NCBI RefSeq assembly: GCF_947492965.1
Contig: NZ_CANLOZ010000001.1
Location: 124,001-188,000 of the forward strand
DNA length: 64,000 bases
Direction of reading: 5' to 3'
From: an uncultured Aquimarina sp.
Lineage (GTDB): Bacteria > Bacteroidota > Bacteroidia > Flavobacteriales > Flavobacteriaceae
The translations under genes were made by a program, and so were the position numbers. Within the stretch, counting starts at the first letter, position 1. Every line of letters begins with the position of its first letter. Below are positions 17,073 through 25,042 of this stretch, piece after piece. The notes under the pieces were generated by a model that worked only from the letters and a program-made list of their open reading frames with translations, made no database searches and was not told the origin of the DNA.

Positions 17073-19079
17073 TTATTGCACTTCGAGTTTTTTAGTGGTT
17101 ATTTCGCCTCCGCTAATAATTTGTATAAAATATATACCAGTGTTTATAGTATCAATATTGATTATCTCCTTTAAGTGTTGGATGGACGATTTTTGTTGAA
17201 TAGTTTTTGAGAAAATGTTTCTTCCCTGTAAACTGTTAATGTTAATTTTAATAAGATTGTTTTTAGGTCTTTTTATTTCTAGAGTAATAAAACCCTTTGC
17301 CGGATTCGGATAGATTAAAATTTCATCTATTGAAGATATTTCTGGTTTTTCAACAGTTTGGTTTGTAGATGGATCTTCAGCACAAGTTGCAATTTCTATC
17401 CATTCTGATCCGTTCCATTCAAAGGCTTTTCCTTGATATACCACTTGGTCTCCAGAACTATAATTAGTGTTTTCAGACCATGGATCAATTCCAAAACATG
17501 GATCGTTAGTATTGATATCACAGTTTAACAATTCCCAGTCATTACTTTCTGTTCGTAACCATACATTGCCTTGGTAAATGACAACATCTCCAGGTTTATA
17601 ATCTGTATTATCTGTCCATGGTATCGCTCGAGAACAAGGATCTGAAATACATTCGCCTAGATCAATCCAACTATTATTAGTAGTTCGTTCGAATAATCTA
17701 CCTTGATAGGTAACTTGATCGCCAGCAACATAGCTAACATTACCTGACCAAGCGTCAATTCCAGTACAATCTACTTGATCTCCATCTCCTCCATTATCTC
17801 CATCGCTATCACAGCTACCCACACAGTTGGCTCTTCTTATATTACTTCGAATAAGATCGCCTGGCTGTGGACCGAACCCTTTTCTAAGATTTGTTCCAGC
17901 GTTGGTTAAATGGCAATAACTCATAATGGTCCCTCCATTTGAGGGTATTCCTGGTCTTCCACAGCTTCCTTCTGTAGAATAACAACCATCTATTGCGGTA
18001 TTATTTCCATTCCAAACACAAGAATGAGTGTGGTTAGATCCAAAGTTGTGACCTAATTCATGAGCGATAGTGGAGATGTTCCAGGAGTAGGTAGGCACAT
18101 TTTGATAGCTTCTATTAATGCCCGTTAGTCCGTACCTATACGAACCACAAAGAGCATTTAACCAAGCAACCCCGCCAGAATAATTATAAGTAACAAAGTG
18201 TGCCAGATCTCCATTAAACCCATTTTGATTTCGATAGTTTCGATAACTATCAAGGCTATTAAAGGGATTAGATGTGGTCCATGAGGTAAGGCCAGACAAT
18301 TTTATTTTGATGTCTTCATTGGCATATAGTATTGCGACTTGGTTAAACATAGCCTCAACAAAGTTTGCTGCTGACTGACTTCCTCCTTTGTCACGTACTA
18401 CATCATTAGCAATATCAAAAAAGATTTCAGGGCATTTTACTTGATTTGAAGCAGGCGGTTCATTATCAACTGTATCATTGTTTCCGCTTTTTTGATGTAC
18501 ATCAGTAATTTGACAAATAAAATCATTAAGATGACTTATATCTTTATCCTCATAAAGAATATGGTCTGTACTATTATCTAATTTGCCGAGAACGAGATCA
18601 CTTTGACTTCCTTCTACGCTAATGATTCCAGAAATTTCGCCATCATATATACTAATAGCAGCAATAGAGTTAGGACTGTTTTTGACAATACCTTGATAAT
18701 GAACAATGTTTTTTTCTGGTGAGATTACCTTTTTCGAAGGCATTTCCGTAATATAAAAGTCATCCGTTTTGATATTGGTTTTTACCAATTCTAATAGCAT
18801 TGATGACTTTTTTCCTGGTAGCATTAAATTAATAGCTTCTGGAGAAGAAGAAATCATCTTTTTGTTAAACTCAGTATTTATAGAAAGAATAGAATAGTTC
18901 TTGAATTCTTTTGGGAGCGTAGTATTTGATTTTTCTGTTTTTAAGTTTAATAATGATACAGTTTTAAAGAATGTGCCTGATGATTTTGCATTTTGAACAC
19001 GGGTTTTTGGATTATGGTTTTGGGCAAAAAAAGATGTGGTGATGCTAAGCATCACAAAAAGTGTAAAAATACCTTTCAT
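17073..19079 (-). CDS. T9SS-exported M12-like (reprolysin-type) metalloprotease with chitin-binding-like modules
   Basis: A 668-residue secreted zinc protease. Signal peptide 1-20, then an N-terminal prodomain-like region (about 30-200). The metzincin site HELGHNFGSNH gives H340, E341, H344 and H350, and the Met-turn is at 383-390 (GTIMSYCH). Three Cys-bounded modules of the carbohydrate-binding family 5/12 type follow (about 438-477, 482-520 and 528-566), each with W..x(n)Y..GD.V.YQG. A T9SS sorting domain closes the protein (from about 585, EILIYPNPAKG). It probably degrades protein in polysaccharide- or chitin-rich material. It precedes the BNR protein gene in the same direction. Confidence 0.9.
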   Translation of the reverse strand: MKGIFTLFVMLSITTSFFAQNHNPKTRVQNAKSSGTFFKTVSLLNLKTEKSNTTLPKEFKNYSILSINTEFNKKMISSSPEAINLMLPGKKSSMLLELVKTNIKTDDFYITEMPSKKVISPEKNIVHYQGIVKNSPNSIAAISIYDGEISGIISVEGSQSDLVLGKLDNSTDHILYEDKDISHLNDFICQITDVHQKSGNNDTVDNEPPASNQVKCPEIFFDIANDVVRDKGGSQSAANFVEAMFNQVAILYANEDIKIKLSGLTSWTTSNPFNSLDSYRNYRNQNGFNGDLAHFVTYNYSGGVAWLNALCGSYRYGLTGINRSYQNVPTYSWNISTIAHELGHNFGSNHTHSCVWNGNNTAIDGCYSTEGSCGRPGIPSNGGTIMSYCHLTNAGTNLRKGFGPQPGDLIRSNIRRANCVGSCDSDGDNGGDGDQVDCTGIDAWSGNVSYVAGDQVTYQGRLFERTTNNSWIDLGECISDPCSRAIPWTDNTDYKPGDVVIYQGNVWLRTESNDWELLNCDINTNDPCFGIDPWSENTNYSSGDQVVYQGKAFEWNGSEWIEIATCAEDPSTNQTVEKPEISSIDEILIYPNPAKGFITLEIKRPKNNLIKININSLQGRNIFSKTIQQKSSIQHLKEIINIDTINTGIYFIQIISGGEITTKKLEVQ

Positions 19080-19533
19080 AGATTTTGGTTTTTAAGAGTT
19101 AAATATTGAGTATTCGGTAACTTCTAATCATGTAATTCGAATACACGATTTTTCAAAAAAGAGGTAATGATTTAGCCTTCCCTTCTTATTTTGAAATCGA
19201 TTTAGACCTACTGATACATTTATAGAAATGATCTAAGTCTATCTGATGTTTTTCAAATAAATAGGAAAAGATTAAAACTGGTCTTTTTTATTTTTTGTTA
19301 AGTGAGATCAACAGGTGTTGATGACAACTGTCTTAATGATGAGATAAATTTTCATTTTGAGGTTTTAAGGTTATTTAGTAAGAGTTTCGTTTTGAAACAT
19401 TTGAAATATTGGTTAACCAAAAGTACGATTTTTTTACATAATATAAATTAGGTGAAGTTAAATCTATATTAACTGTTTTGATCTTAGAAAACGTAAAAGA
19501 AGATTTTTGTCTAAAGACATTTATAAAGTAAAA
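19080..19533. other. Intergenic region upstream of the metalloprotease operon
   Basis: About 450 bases without a gene. A TAnnTTTG-like box reads on the minus strand at 19425-19418 (TACTTTTG) with no clear -33, so the true promoter of the T9SS operon is uncertain. I see no RNA gene or repeat here. Confidence 0.4.
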
Positions 19534-19558
19534 GGCAGACGATGATGAGTCGTCTGCC
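19534..19558 (-). terminator. Hairpin terminator of the small-peptide operon
   Basis: Arms 19534-19542 and 19550-19558 pair perfectly (9 bp, GC-rich) around a 7-nt loop. On the minus strand the stem is followed by TTTTAC, so it fits the operon 20082-19613. Confidence 0.75.
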
Positions 19559-19612
19559 CTTGGTATGACAAAATTCGTTTTTTGATTGAAAGATTGATTG
19601 TTCGTTTTTTGA

Positions 19613-19699
19613 TTATGCGAAAATGCTAACTACAAATTCTACCACGAATAGAAAGTAGTTTAGTATAAAATCGATCAACAGTTTTGTAAGTGCTATCAT
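19613..19699 (-). CDS. Small hydrophobic peptide, 28 aa
   Basis: A 28-codon ORF starting with ATG 2 nt after the stop of the 126-aa gene and ending in TAA. The product begins MIALTKLLIDFILNYF and continues with a hydrophobic VVEFVVSIFA end, so it is a single membrane helix with acidic residues at two points. A hairpin terminator follows about 55 nt later, and two copies of TTCGTTTTTTGATT lie at 19574 and 19601. Translation is not proven; the tight coupling to the upstream gene and the coherent hydrophobic composition support it. Confidence 0.5.
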   Translation of the reverse strand: MIALTKLLIDFILNYFLFVVEFVVSIFA

Positions 19700-19701
19700 G
19701 A

Positions 19702-20082
19702 TTAATAATTTATATTCCCGTTATTGATTGTTACTAGTTTTGAAGAACTTTGATCAACAAACTCTAAAGTAAATCTGTCGATTTCTTTATAACCATCCAC
19801 TTTTTTTAGTAATAGTTGGTTAATCCTCTTAGCTTCAGAATTGAGATCGGTGTATTTACAATTCTTTAGTTCATATTCAGCGGTTTCTGTTGAAATTTCC
19901 CTTTCAGAAGTAGCTAAACCTTTTACGTATAGAAATTGTTTTATCTGATCGCATTCACAGTTAGATTCTAAAACCTTTAAAATAGCATTCGATTTATCTT
20001 CTACTTTATGTCTTGTAATAGTTGCATATGTAACTACTCCAGCGACAATACCGATTGAAAATAAAAGAAGTTGCTTTTTCAT
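19702..20082 (-). CDS. Hypothetical membrane-anchored protein, 126 aa
   Basis: The N-terminus MKKQLLLFSIGIVAGVVTYAT forms one membrane helix or uncleaved signal; the rest is soluble and charged, with two Cys in ESNCECDQ. No family recognised. It is followed by a 28-aa hydrophobic peptide with a 2-nt gap. Ordinary base composition compared with its neighbours. Confidence 0.65.
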   Translation of the reverse strand: MKKQLLLFSIGIVAGVVTYATITRHKVEDKSNAILKVLESNCECDQIKQFLYVKGLATSEREISTETAEYELKNCKYTDLNSEAKRINQLLLKKVDGYKEIDRFTLEFVDQSSSKLVTINNGNINY

Positions 20083-20326
20083 TTATTAATCTATTTGATA
20101 TACTAAGAAATTAATTGATTGATGAATCAAAGTACCTTTAAAAAAAACCTAATAACAAGAGAAGTAACCCTATTTTAAAGAAAACAGGTTGTCTTTTTGT
20201 ATTTCAAAGTATTGAAAATCAAGTTTTTATTTTGTTTATGTGTGTGTTTTATTAGGAATTACGGGAAAGCCCTATATTTATAAATTTAGGGTGTTTAAAG
20301 ATGTTTTAAGCTTAGAAATTAAGAGT

Positions 20327-22078
20327 CTACTTTTTAGCTTTCAATTGTTTTATGTAAAACGAAGGGAGTAATCCAGTATGAATTTTAAAGTATTTTGAAA
20401 ATGAGTCAGCACTTTTGTATCCCACTTCTTTTGCGATTGATTTAATGGAATATGATCTGAATTTAGAATCATTTTTTAATCTTACAATCGCATAGTTTAT
20501 TCTAAGATCATTAATGTATGTATTAAAGTTTTTATTAAAATGAACATTAATGACTTTGGATAGGTAAGAGGTATTTGTATTGATTTTTTTAGCCACATTA
20601 TACAAATTACATTCAGTTTTTAAGTAGTATTCCTGATCTTCTACTTTTTTAAGTCCGCTAAGAATCTGATCATATAACTCCTGATTTATATCTAATTCAC
20701 TGGATTGAGAATCCAATTTGCGATCTTTTGTATCGATTACTCCTTGATTAATAGCGGTGGACTTATTGATCACCTCAGTGGAATTTACGACTTGTTCCCT
20801 TTGCTCGATTTGGGCAAATAAAGCTTCGAATTTTTTCTTATTTTTCTTTTTTACTTTTTGAAATAATAATAAAATAACTAGTAAGCTTATACCGAATACT
20901 GCTAGACCAATTTGAGAATACGTAAGCCTATTTTTTTGTCGTTTTTTTTGATTCTCCAGATTATCGATTTCACTTTGATACCCTTTCATTGTAATATCCT
21001 GAACTTTTCTAGAAGCTATAGACTTTTTATTATTTAGTTTGCTTAAACTTAAAATATGTTTTTCATAATATTCATTAGATTTCGCTAAGTCACCATTTTT
21101 TTTATAAGATTGTCCCAAGAGCTTATAACATATGCTCAGTTCGTCAGAATTAGAATATTTTTCGGTAAGTATTTTTAAAGATTCCTGAAGTACATCAATA
21201 CTTTCATCATATTTTTGTTGTTCCAGTTTACAGTTACCAATCAAGTTTAAAATTTTACCTAAAAATACAATATCATTAGCCTGATAGCAGAGAGCTTTTG
21301 CTTTATCTAAATAAAAAAGACTTTTCTCATAATTCTCCCTTTGTTTATAGATAATTCCTCTATGCATCAATAGATCAATATGTATATTATCTATTTTTAC
21401 TTTTTCGGCAAATTTTAAGCCTTCATCGTTATAATATAATGCTGAGTCTAAAAGATTTAGTTTGATATAGGCTTCACATATTCTTGCTTTGTTGAGCATA
21501 GGAACGTGTTTGGCAAACTCCCCTTCTCCAGTAGCCAGAATTTCATCACTTATCTTAAGTTCTTCTAACGCTTGTCTAGGATCTCCAGAACGTAATTTAA
21601 CAAACCCCAAATTTGTTTGTAAAGCCCATAGTGCATAAGGATAATCAATTTCTTTTGCAATGTTTAAAGATTCATAGTATGAGTTCGCTGCATTGTCATA
21701 CTCTTCTATGTCGAAATAATGGTTTCCTTTTAGTTTTATGAGGTCTACAATGGTTTTTTTGTTAATATCGTATTGCTTTGCTAGAATAATAGCTTTATCC
21801 AAATATTCAATGGCGGCACTATTATTTCCTTCATTAAGATTAGCTACACTTAGGTTTTCTAAAGCAAGTATCATGTGTATTACATCTTCACTTTCTAAAG
21901 CGGTTTTATACAAAAGATTACTTACAGAAATAATTTCGTCGATATTATTTTCTTCCAAAGCTTCCAACTGAAAACGAATATCGTCAATACTTTTATCGAC
22001 TAAAATTTCATCAATCTGGGCTGTGATTTGATTAAAAATCAGTAAGGTGTAAACGATAAAGAAATGATGAAATCTCAT
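20327..22078 (-). CDS. TPR repeat / transmembrane / AraC-type HTH regulator
   Basis: A 583-residue one-component regulator. Signal peptide 1-20; about six to seven tetratricopeptide repeats (about 45-350), e.g. AIEYLDKAIILAKQ, ALEELKISDEI and SLFYLDKAKALC; one membrane helix at about 383-403 (IGLAVFGISLLVILLLF); a coiled segment; and an AraC-type DNA-binding domain in the last 110 residues (NTSYLSKVINVHFNKNF, then VGYKSADSFSKYFKIHTG). The TPR part would face the periplasm and the HTH the cytoplasm. Targets are unknown. Confidence 0.88.
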   Translation of the reverse strand: MRFHHFFIVYTLLIFNQITAQIDEILVDKSIDDIRFQLEALEENNIDEIISVSNLLYKTALESEDVIHMILALENLSVANLNEGNNSAAIEYLDKAIILAKQYDINKKTIVDLIKLKGNHYFDIEEYDNAANSYYESLNIAKEIDYPYALWALQTNLGFVKLRSGDPRQALEELKISDEILATGEGEFAKHVPMLNKARICEAYIKLNLLDSALYYNDEGLKFAEKVKIDNIHIDLLMHRGIIYKQRENYEKSLFYLDKAKALCYQANDIVFLGKILNLIGNCKLEQQKYDESIDVLQESLKILTEKYSNSDELSICYKLLGQSYKKNGDLAKSNEYYEKHILSLSKLNNKKSIASRKVQDITMKGYQSEIDNLENQKKRQKNRLTYSQIGLAVFGISLLVILLLFQKVKKKNKKKFEALFAQIEQREQVVNSTEVINKSTAINQGVIDTKDRKLDSQSSELDINQELYDQILSGLKKVEDQEYYLKTECNLYNVAKKINTNTSYLSKVINVHFNKNFNTYINDLRINYAIVRLKNDSKFRSYSIKSIAKEVGYKSADSFSKYFKIHTGLLPSFYIKQLKAKK

Positions 22079-22129
22079 AAAGAATGGCCCAAACCTTTGA
22101 GTTATGCTCCAAAAATAACCAAAATAGCT

Positions 22130-23203
22130 TCAAAATAGCTTTAATTGCCCATCTTTATGTTGCCGATGCAATTCGCAATTTAAATTAGATCGTTGGTATT
22201 GACTAAAATATTTTTTTCTTGCAATAGTAAATAGTTGATGAATTTGTTCAGCGATTTTTCCACTTCCTTTCATTCTTCTTCCGTATTCACTATCATTTAG
22301 GTTACCGTTATGGCATTCCATAATTTGATGTAGAATTTTATCCTTTCTATCTGGAAGTTTGTGTTCTAGCCATTTTGTGAATATTTTTCCAATTGCTCCA
22401 TTTAATCTAACAATTGTGTAACCAATATTCTTAGCTCCTCTTAGAGAAATTTCCTTAGATAGATCTAAAATTTCATGACTGTTAATAGAAGGAATAATGG
22501 GTGCCATCATTACATCAGTGGGAATACCCAAAGTATTTAGTTTTTCGAGAGTTTCTAATCTCTTTTTAATGCTTGCGGTTCTGGGTTCTAAGATTCGTCG
22601 TGTTTGCTCATTAAGAGAGGTAATGGACAAAAAAATGGAGACTAAATTATCTTTGGCAAGTTCTTGTAAGATATCAATATCTCTCTGAATTAGAGAGTTT
22701 TTTGTAATGATCCCGACGGGATGTTTGTACTTTAAGAAGGTTTCTAAAAGTTGTCGGGTAATTTTTAGTTCTTTTTCAATCGGTTGATAGCAATCTGTAT
22801 TCCCAGATAGTGCAATCGGATATGCCTCCCAATGTTTACTTCTTAGTTTTTTTTCAAGGAGTTTAGGAGCATTTTTTTTAACCAATATTTTAGTTTCAAA
22901 ATCTAATCCCGCTCCATATCCCCAATATTCGTGAGAATTTCTGGCATAACAATAAATACATCCATGTTCGCAACCTTGATATGGATTTAAAGAATACAAC
23001 ATTCCAACATCTGGACTATTTACCTTATTTACGATAGACTTTGGATAGGTTTCAATAAAAGTGGTCTTCGGATTTTGAATAGTTTCTCCTTCTTTGGCTA
23101 GATAATTCAGAAAATCATCCCTTAGTTCATGTTCATCTTCTAAGAATCGATTATGGACTTTTTCTTGCGCTCCTCTTCCTTTTATGTTCTGTTTCGGTTT
23201 CAA
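22130..23203 (-). CDS. PA0069-family radical SAM protein
   Basis: A 357-residue radical SAM enzyme of the SPL-like group. The cluster motif CEHGCIYC gives C78, C82 and C85, followed by YARNSHEYWGYGAGLDFETKI, the PA0069/Rv2578c signature. The later ITSLNEQTRRILEPRT block is typical. No reaction is established for the family; a DNA-repair role is often suggested. It is divergent from the TIR-domain gene; two tandem dyads lie in the shared promoter region. Confidence 0.88.
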   Translation of the reverse strand: MKPKQNIKGRGAQEKVHNRFLEDEHELRDDFLNYLAKEGETIQNPKTTFIETYPKSIVNKVNSPDVGMLYSLNPYQGCEHGCIYCYARNSHEYWGYGAGLDFETKILVKKNAPKLLEKKLRSKHWEAYPIALSGNTDCYQPIEKELKITRQLLETFLKYKHPVGIITKNSLIQRDIDILQELAKDNLVSIFLSITSLNEQTRRILEPRTASIKKRLETLEKLNTLGIPTDVMMAPIIPSINSHEILDLSKEISLRGAKNIGYTIVRLNGAIGKIFTKWLEHKLPDRKDKILHQIMECHNGNLNDSEYGRRMKGSGKIAEQIHQLFTIARKKYFSQYQRSNLNCELHRQHKDGQLKLF

Positions 23204-23240
23204 AAGGTATCTTTTTTACGGTTTAAAAGTAAAACTTTTG

Positions 23241-23275
23241 TTGGAATATTTCCAATAAAAAATGGAATATTTCCA
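23241..23275. promoter_or_regulatory. Two tandem operator-like dyads, 21 bp apart
   Basis: TTGGAATATTTCCAA at 23241-23255 and TGGAATATTTCCA at 23263-23275 are the same dyad (TGGAA-TAT-TTCCA), with centres 21 bp apart, two helical turns. The second dyad covers the place where the -33 of the TIR gene should be. This is the layout of a site for a dimeric regulator binding cooperatively on one face of the DNA. Confidence 0.6.
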
Positions 23276-23286
23276 AATAAAGAAAG

Positions 23287-23294
23287 TAATTTTG
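23287..23294 (+). promoter_or_regulatory. -7 promoter element of the TIR gene
   Basis: TAATTTTG matches TAnnTTTG. A transcript from about 23301 would have a leader of about 28 nt. No TTG -33 is seen; dyad 2 occupies that position. Confidence 0.5.
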
Positions 23295-23328
23295 TAATAG
23301 TCGGATTTAGGTAAAAAAATAGTCAGTG

Positions 23329-24324
23329 ATGAAGAATAGAAGTTATGAATATGATGTGGCTTTATCCTTTGCAGGAGAGAATAGAGCGTATGTAGAGAAG
23401 GTGGCAAATAGTCTAAATAAAAAGGGTATTAAGGTATTTTATGACTTATTTGAAGAAGCGAATTTATGGGGAAAAAATTTATATGAATACTTATCAGAGA
23501 TTTATCAAAGTAAAGCAAGGTACACCGTATTATTTGTATCCAGTTTTTACAATAAAAAATTATGGACGAATCATGAGAGAGTTTCGATGCAAGCAAGAGC
23601 ATTTCAGGAAAGCAGGGAATATATTTTACCTGCAAGATTCGATGATACAGAAATCCCTGGAATTCTTAAAACGATCGGTTATATTAATCTGGAAAACAGA
23701 ACTCCTGAAGAATTAGCCATTTTGATCGAAAATAAATTAAAAAAGGATCAAACGTTTTTCAGAAATCGATGGTCGAAACTCTCTACCATGATCAACCCGA
23801 AACCGTTTATTTTTACTTTAAAAATAATAAATGAGAAAGAAGAGTTTATTAAACACGCCAAAGTGGTGTTGATGGCCAATAACTCTACTTATTTGGAAGG
23901 TTTTACAGATGAGAATGGGTTAGCACATTTTGTGATAAGGACCAGAAAGTTATACACTGTTTTAGTAGCACATTCAGATTATCCAGCTGTAGTTTTTCAT
24001 AATGTCAATCCAAAGGATGATATAGAGGTAACTATTGAGAAGTCTGAAAATACCGGTTCATTAATTATAAATAAGTCGGGACAAATCCCTGGACTAACTG
24101 GCAAAGTAGAACCAGCAATTAGTACAGATGAAAAGTTGTCGATATATGCTGATAATATTGCAATAGAAGGAGGTAAAAATCAACCTTATAATATGGATTT
24201 GGATGAATCAGTTACTTTAGAAGATAAGGAAGGAAATATCATTTCGTTGATATTTCGGTTTTTTCAAGGAAGAATTGCTCTAATCGATTATTACAAGAAA
24301 AGTGCGGTAAGACAATTTTTATAA
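23329..24324 (+). CDS. TIR-domain protein with TTR-like and unnamed C-terminal domains
   Basis: I start at the ATG at 23329 (a GTG lies just before it). The 331-residue protein has an N-terminal TIR domain (about 6-138): YDVALSFAGENRAYVE, IKVFYD, and VLFVSSFYNKKLWTNHE, in which E83 is at the catalytic position of NAD-cleaving TIR proteins. A transthyretin/carboxypeptidase-regulatory-like beta-sandwich follows (about 158-238), then a conserved C-terminal domain with SIYADNIAIEGGKNQPY and GRIALIDYY (about 245-325). It could be a stress or phage-defence NADase whose C-terminal domains sense a ligand; this is inference. No known TIR partner gene (ThsA-like) is next to it. Confidence 0.85.
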   Translation: MKNRSYEYDVALSFAGENRAYVEKVANSLNKKGIKVFYDLFEEANLWGKNLYEYLSEIYQSKARYTVLFVSSFYNKKLWTNHERVSMQARAFQESREYILPARFDDTEIPGILKTIGYINLENRTPEELAILIENKLKKDQTFFRNRWSKLSTMINPKPFIFTLKIINEKEEFIKHAKVVLMANNSTYLEGFTDENGLAHFVIRTRKLYTVLVAHSDYPAVVFHNVNPKDDIEVTIEKSENTGSLIINKSGQIPGLTGKVEPAISTDEKLSIYADNIAIEGGKNQPYNMDLDESVTLEDKEGNIISLIFRFFQGRIALIDYYKKSAVRQFL

Positions 24325-24457
24325 AAGTGGATACCAATATTTTTGTAGTTATTTCAGGATGGTTTTAATACAATGTTAAAAACTTATAAAATACGTTAAA
24401 ACCATAAATTTAACATTTTTTTAAGACATAAAAACTAGTTAAACCTGTTTTAGTACT

Positions 24458-24832
24458 ATGAGAAAAATGTTAGTAGTGCTATTTGTGTTAGGTTTAATGC
24501 AAAGTGTACAAGCACAGTTTATAGAGGTTTTAGATACTAATGAAAATCTAAAAACAGATGTTAAGAGTGATTTTGTATGGATTCAGACTAATGAGATTAA
24601 TCAGGTAATGAAGGGTATCGAAGTTGCTGGAATTAAAGAGAATGAAATCAAACAACGATTAAAAAGTAAACCGATCTCATTAATCATGTATTGGCGATAT
24701 GATTTAGTTTCCGATGATAGGTTAGATAAGAATCAATTAGCAGGTGTTGATTCCTACACTTCTGAGTATGAAATGACTGATTTAGGAAAAAAATTAGTTA
24801 CACTAGGTCTCATTAATACTATTATTGAATAG
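24458..24832 (+). CDS. Exported hypothetical protein, 124 aa
   Basis: Signal peptide MRKMLVVLFVLGLMQSVQAQ, then a 104-residue mature part with one WIQTNE and one MYWRYD motif and no domain that I know. It lies 133 nt after the TIR gene and ends before a terminator; a shared function is possible but the gap argues for its own promoter. Confidence 0.65.
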   Translation: MRKMLVVLFVLGLMQSVQAQFIEVLDTNENLKTDVKSDFVWIQTNEINQVMKGIEVAGIKENEIKQRLKSKPISLIMYWRYDLVSDDRLDKNQLAGVDSYTSEYEMTDLGKKLVTLGLINTIIE

Positions 24833-24867
24833 AAGGAATTTAATAAATTTAGGTGTAAACGATATTT

Positions 24868-24897
24868 AAAAGTCTGGTTACTACCAGACTTTTTTTG
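24868..24897 (+). terminator. Intrinsic terminator
   Basis: Arms 24868-24878 and 24883-24893 pair (11 bp, loop TACT), with a run of T after the stem, 36 nt after the preceding stop. Confidence 0.9.
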
Positions 24898-25042
24898 TTC
24901 TTTAAGGTAACAAAAGTTAGCATTATTGTACTAAGGCTTAGGTAGTATATGTTTTTTTGTAAGCTCATGAATTACAGTTTGATTCTTATAGAGTACATAA
25001 AAATTTATCTTACTTTTATACAAACAACTTAAACCTTTAGAT

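Noticed and set aside
17011-17199. 62-aa plus-strand ORF at the 3' end of the metalloprotease gene
   Set aside because: Lies over the T9SS sorting domain of the metalloprotease in another frame; no separate evidence.
20270-20290. AT-rich hairpin (CCCTA...TAGGG) after the TPR-AraC gene
   Set aside because: Short GC core, one mismatch, no T run on the relevant strand; too weak to call a terminator.
23329-24832. A Thoeris-type defence system
   Set aside because: The TIR gene lacks a ThsA-like neighbour; the following gene is an exported small protein.
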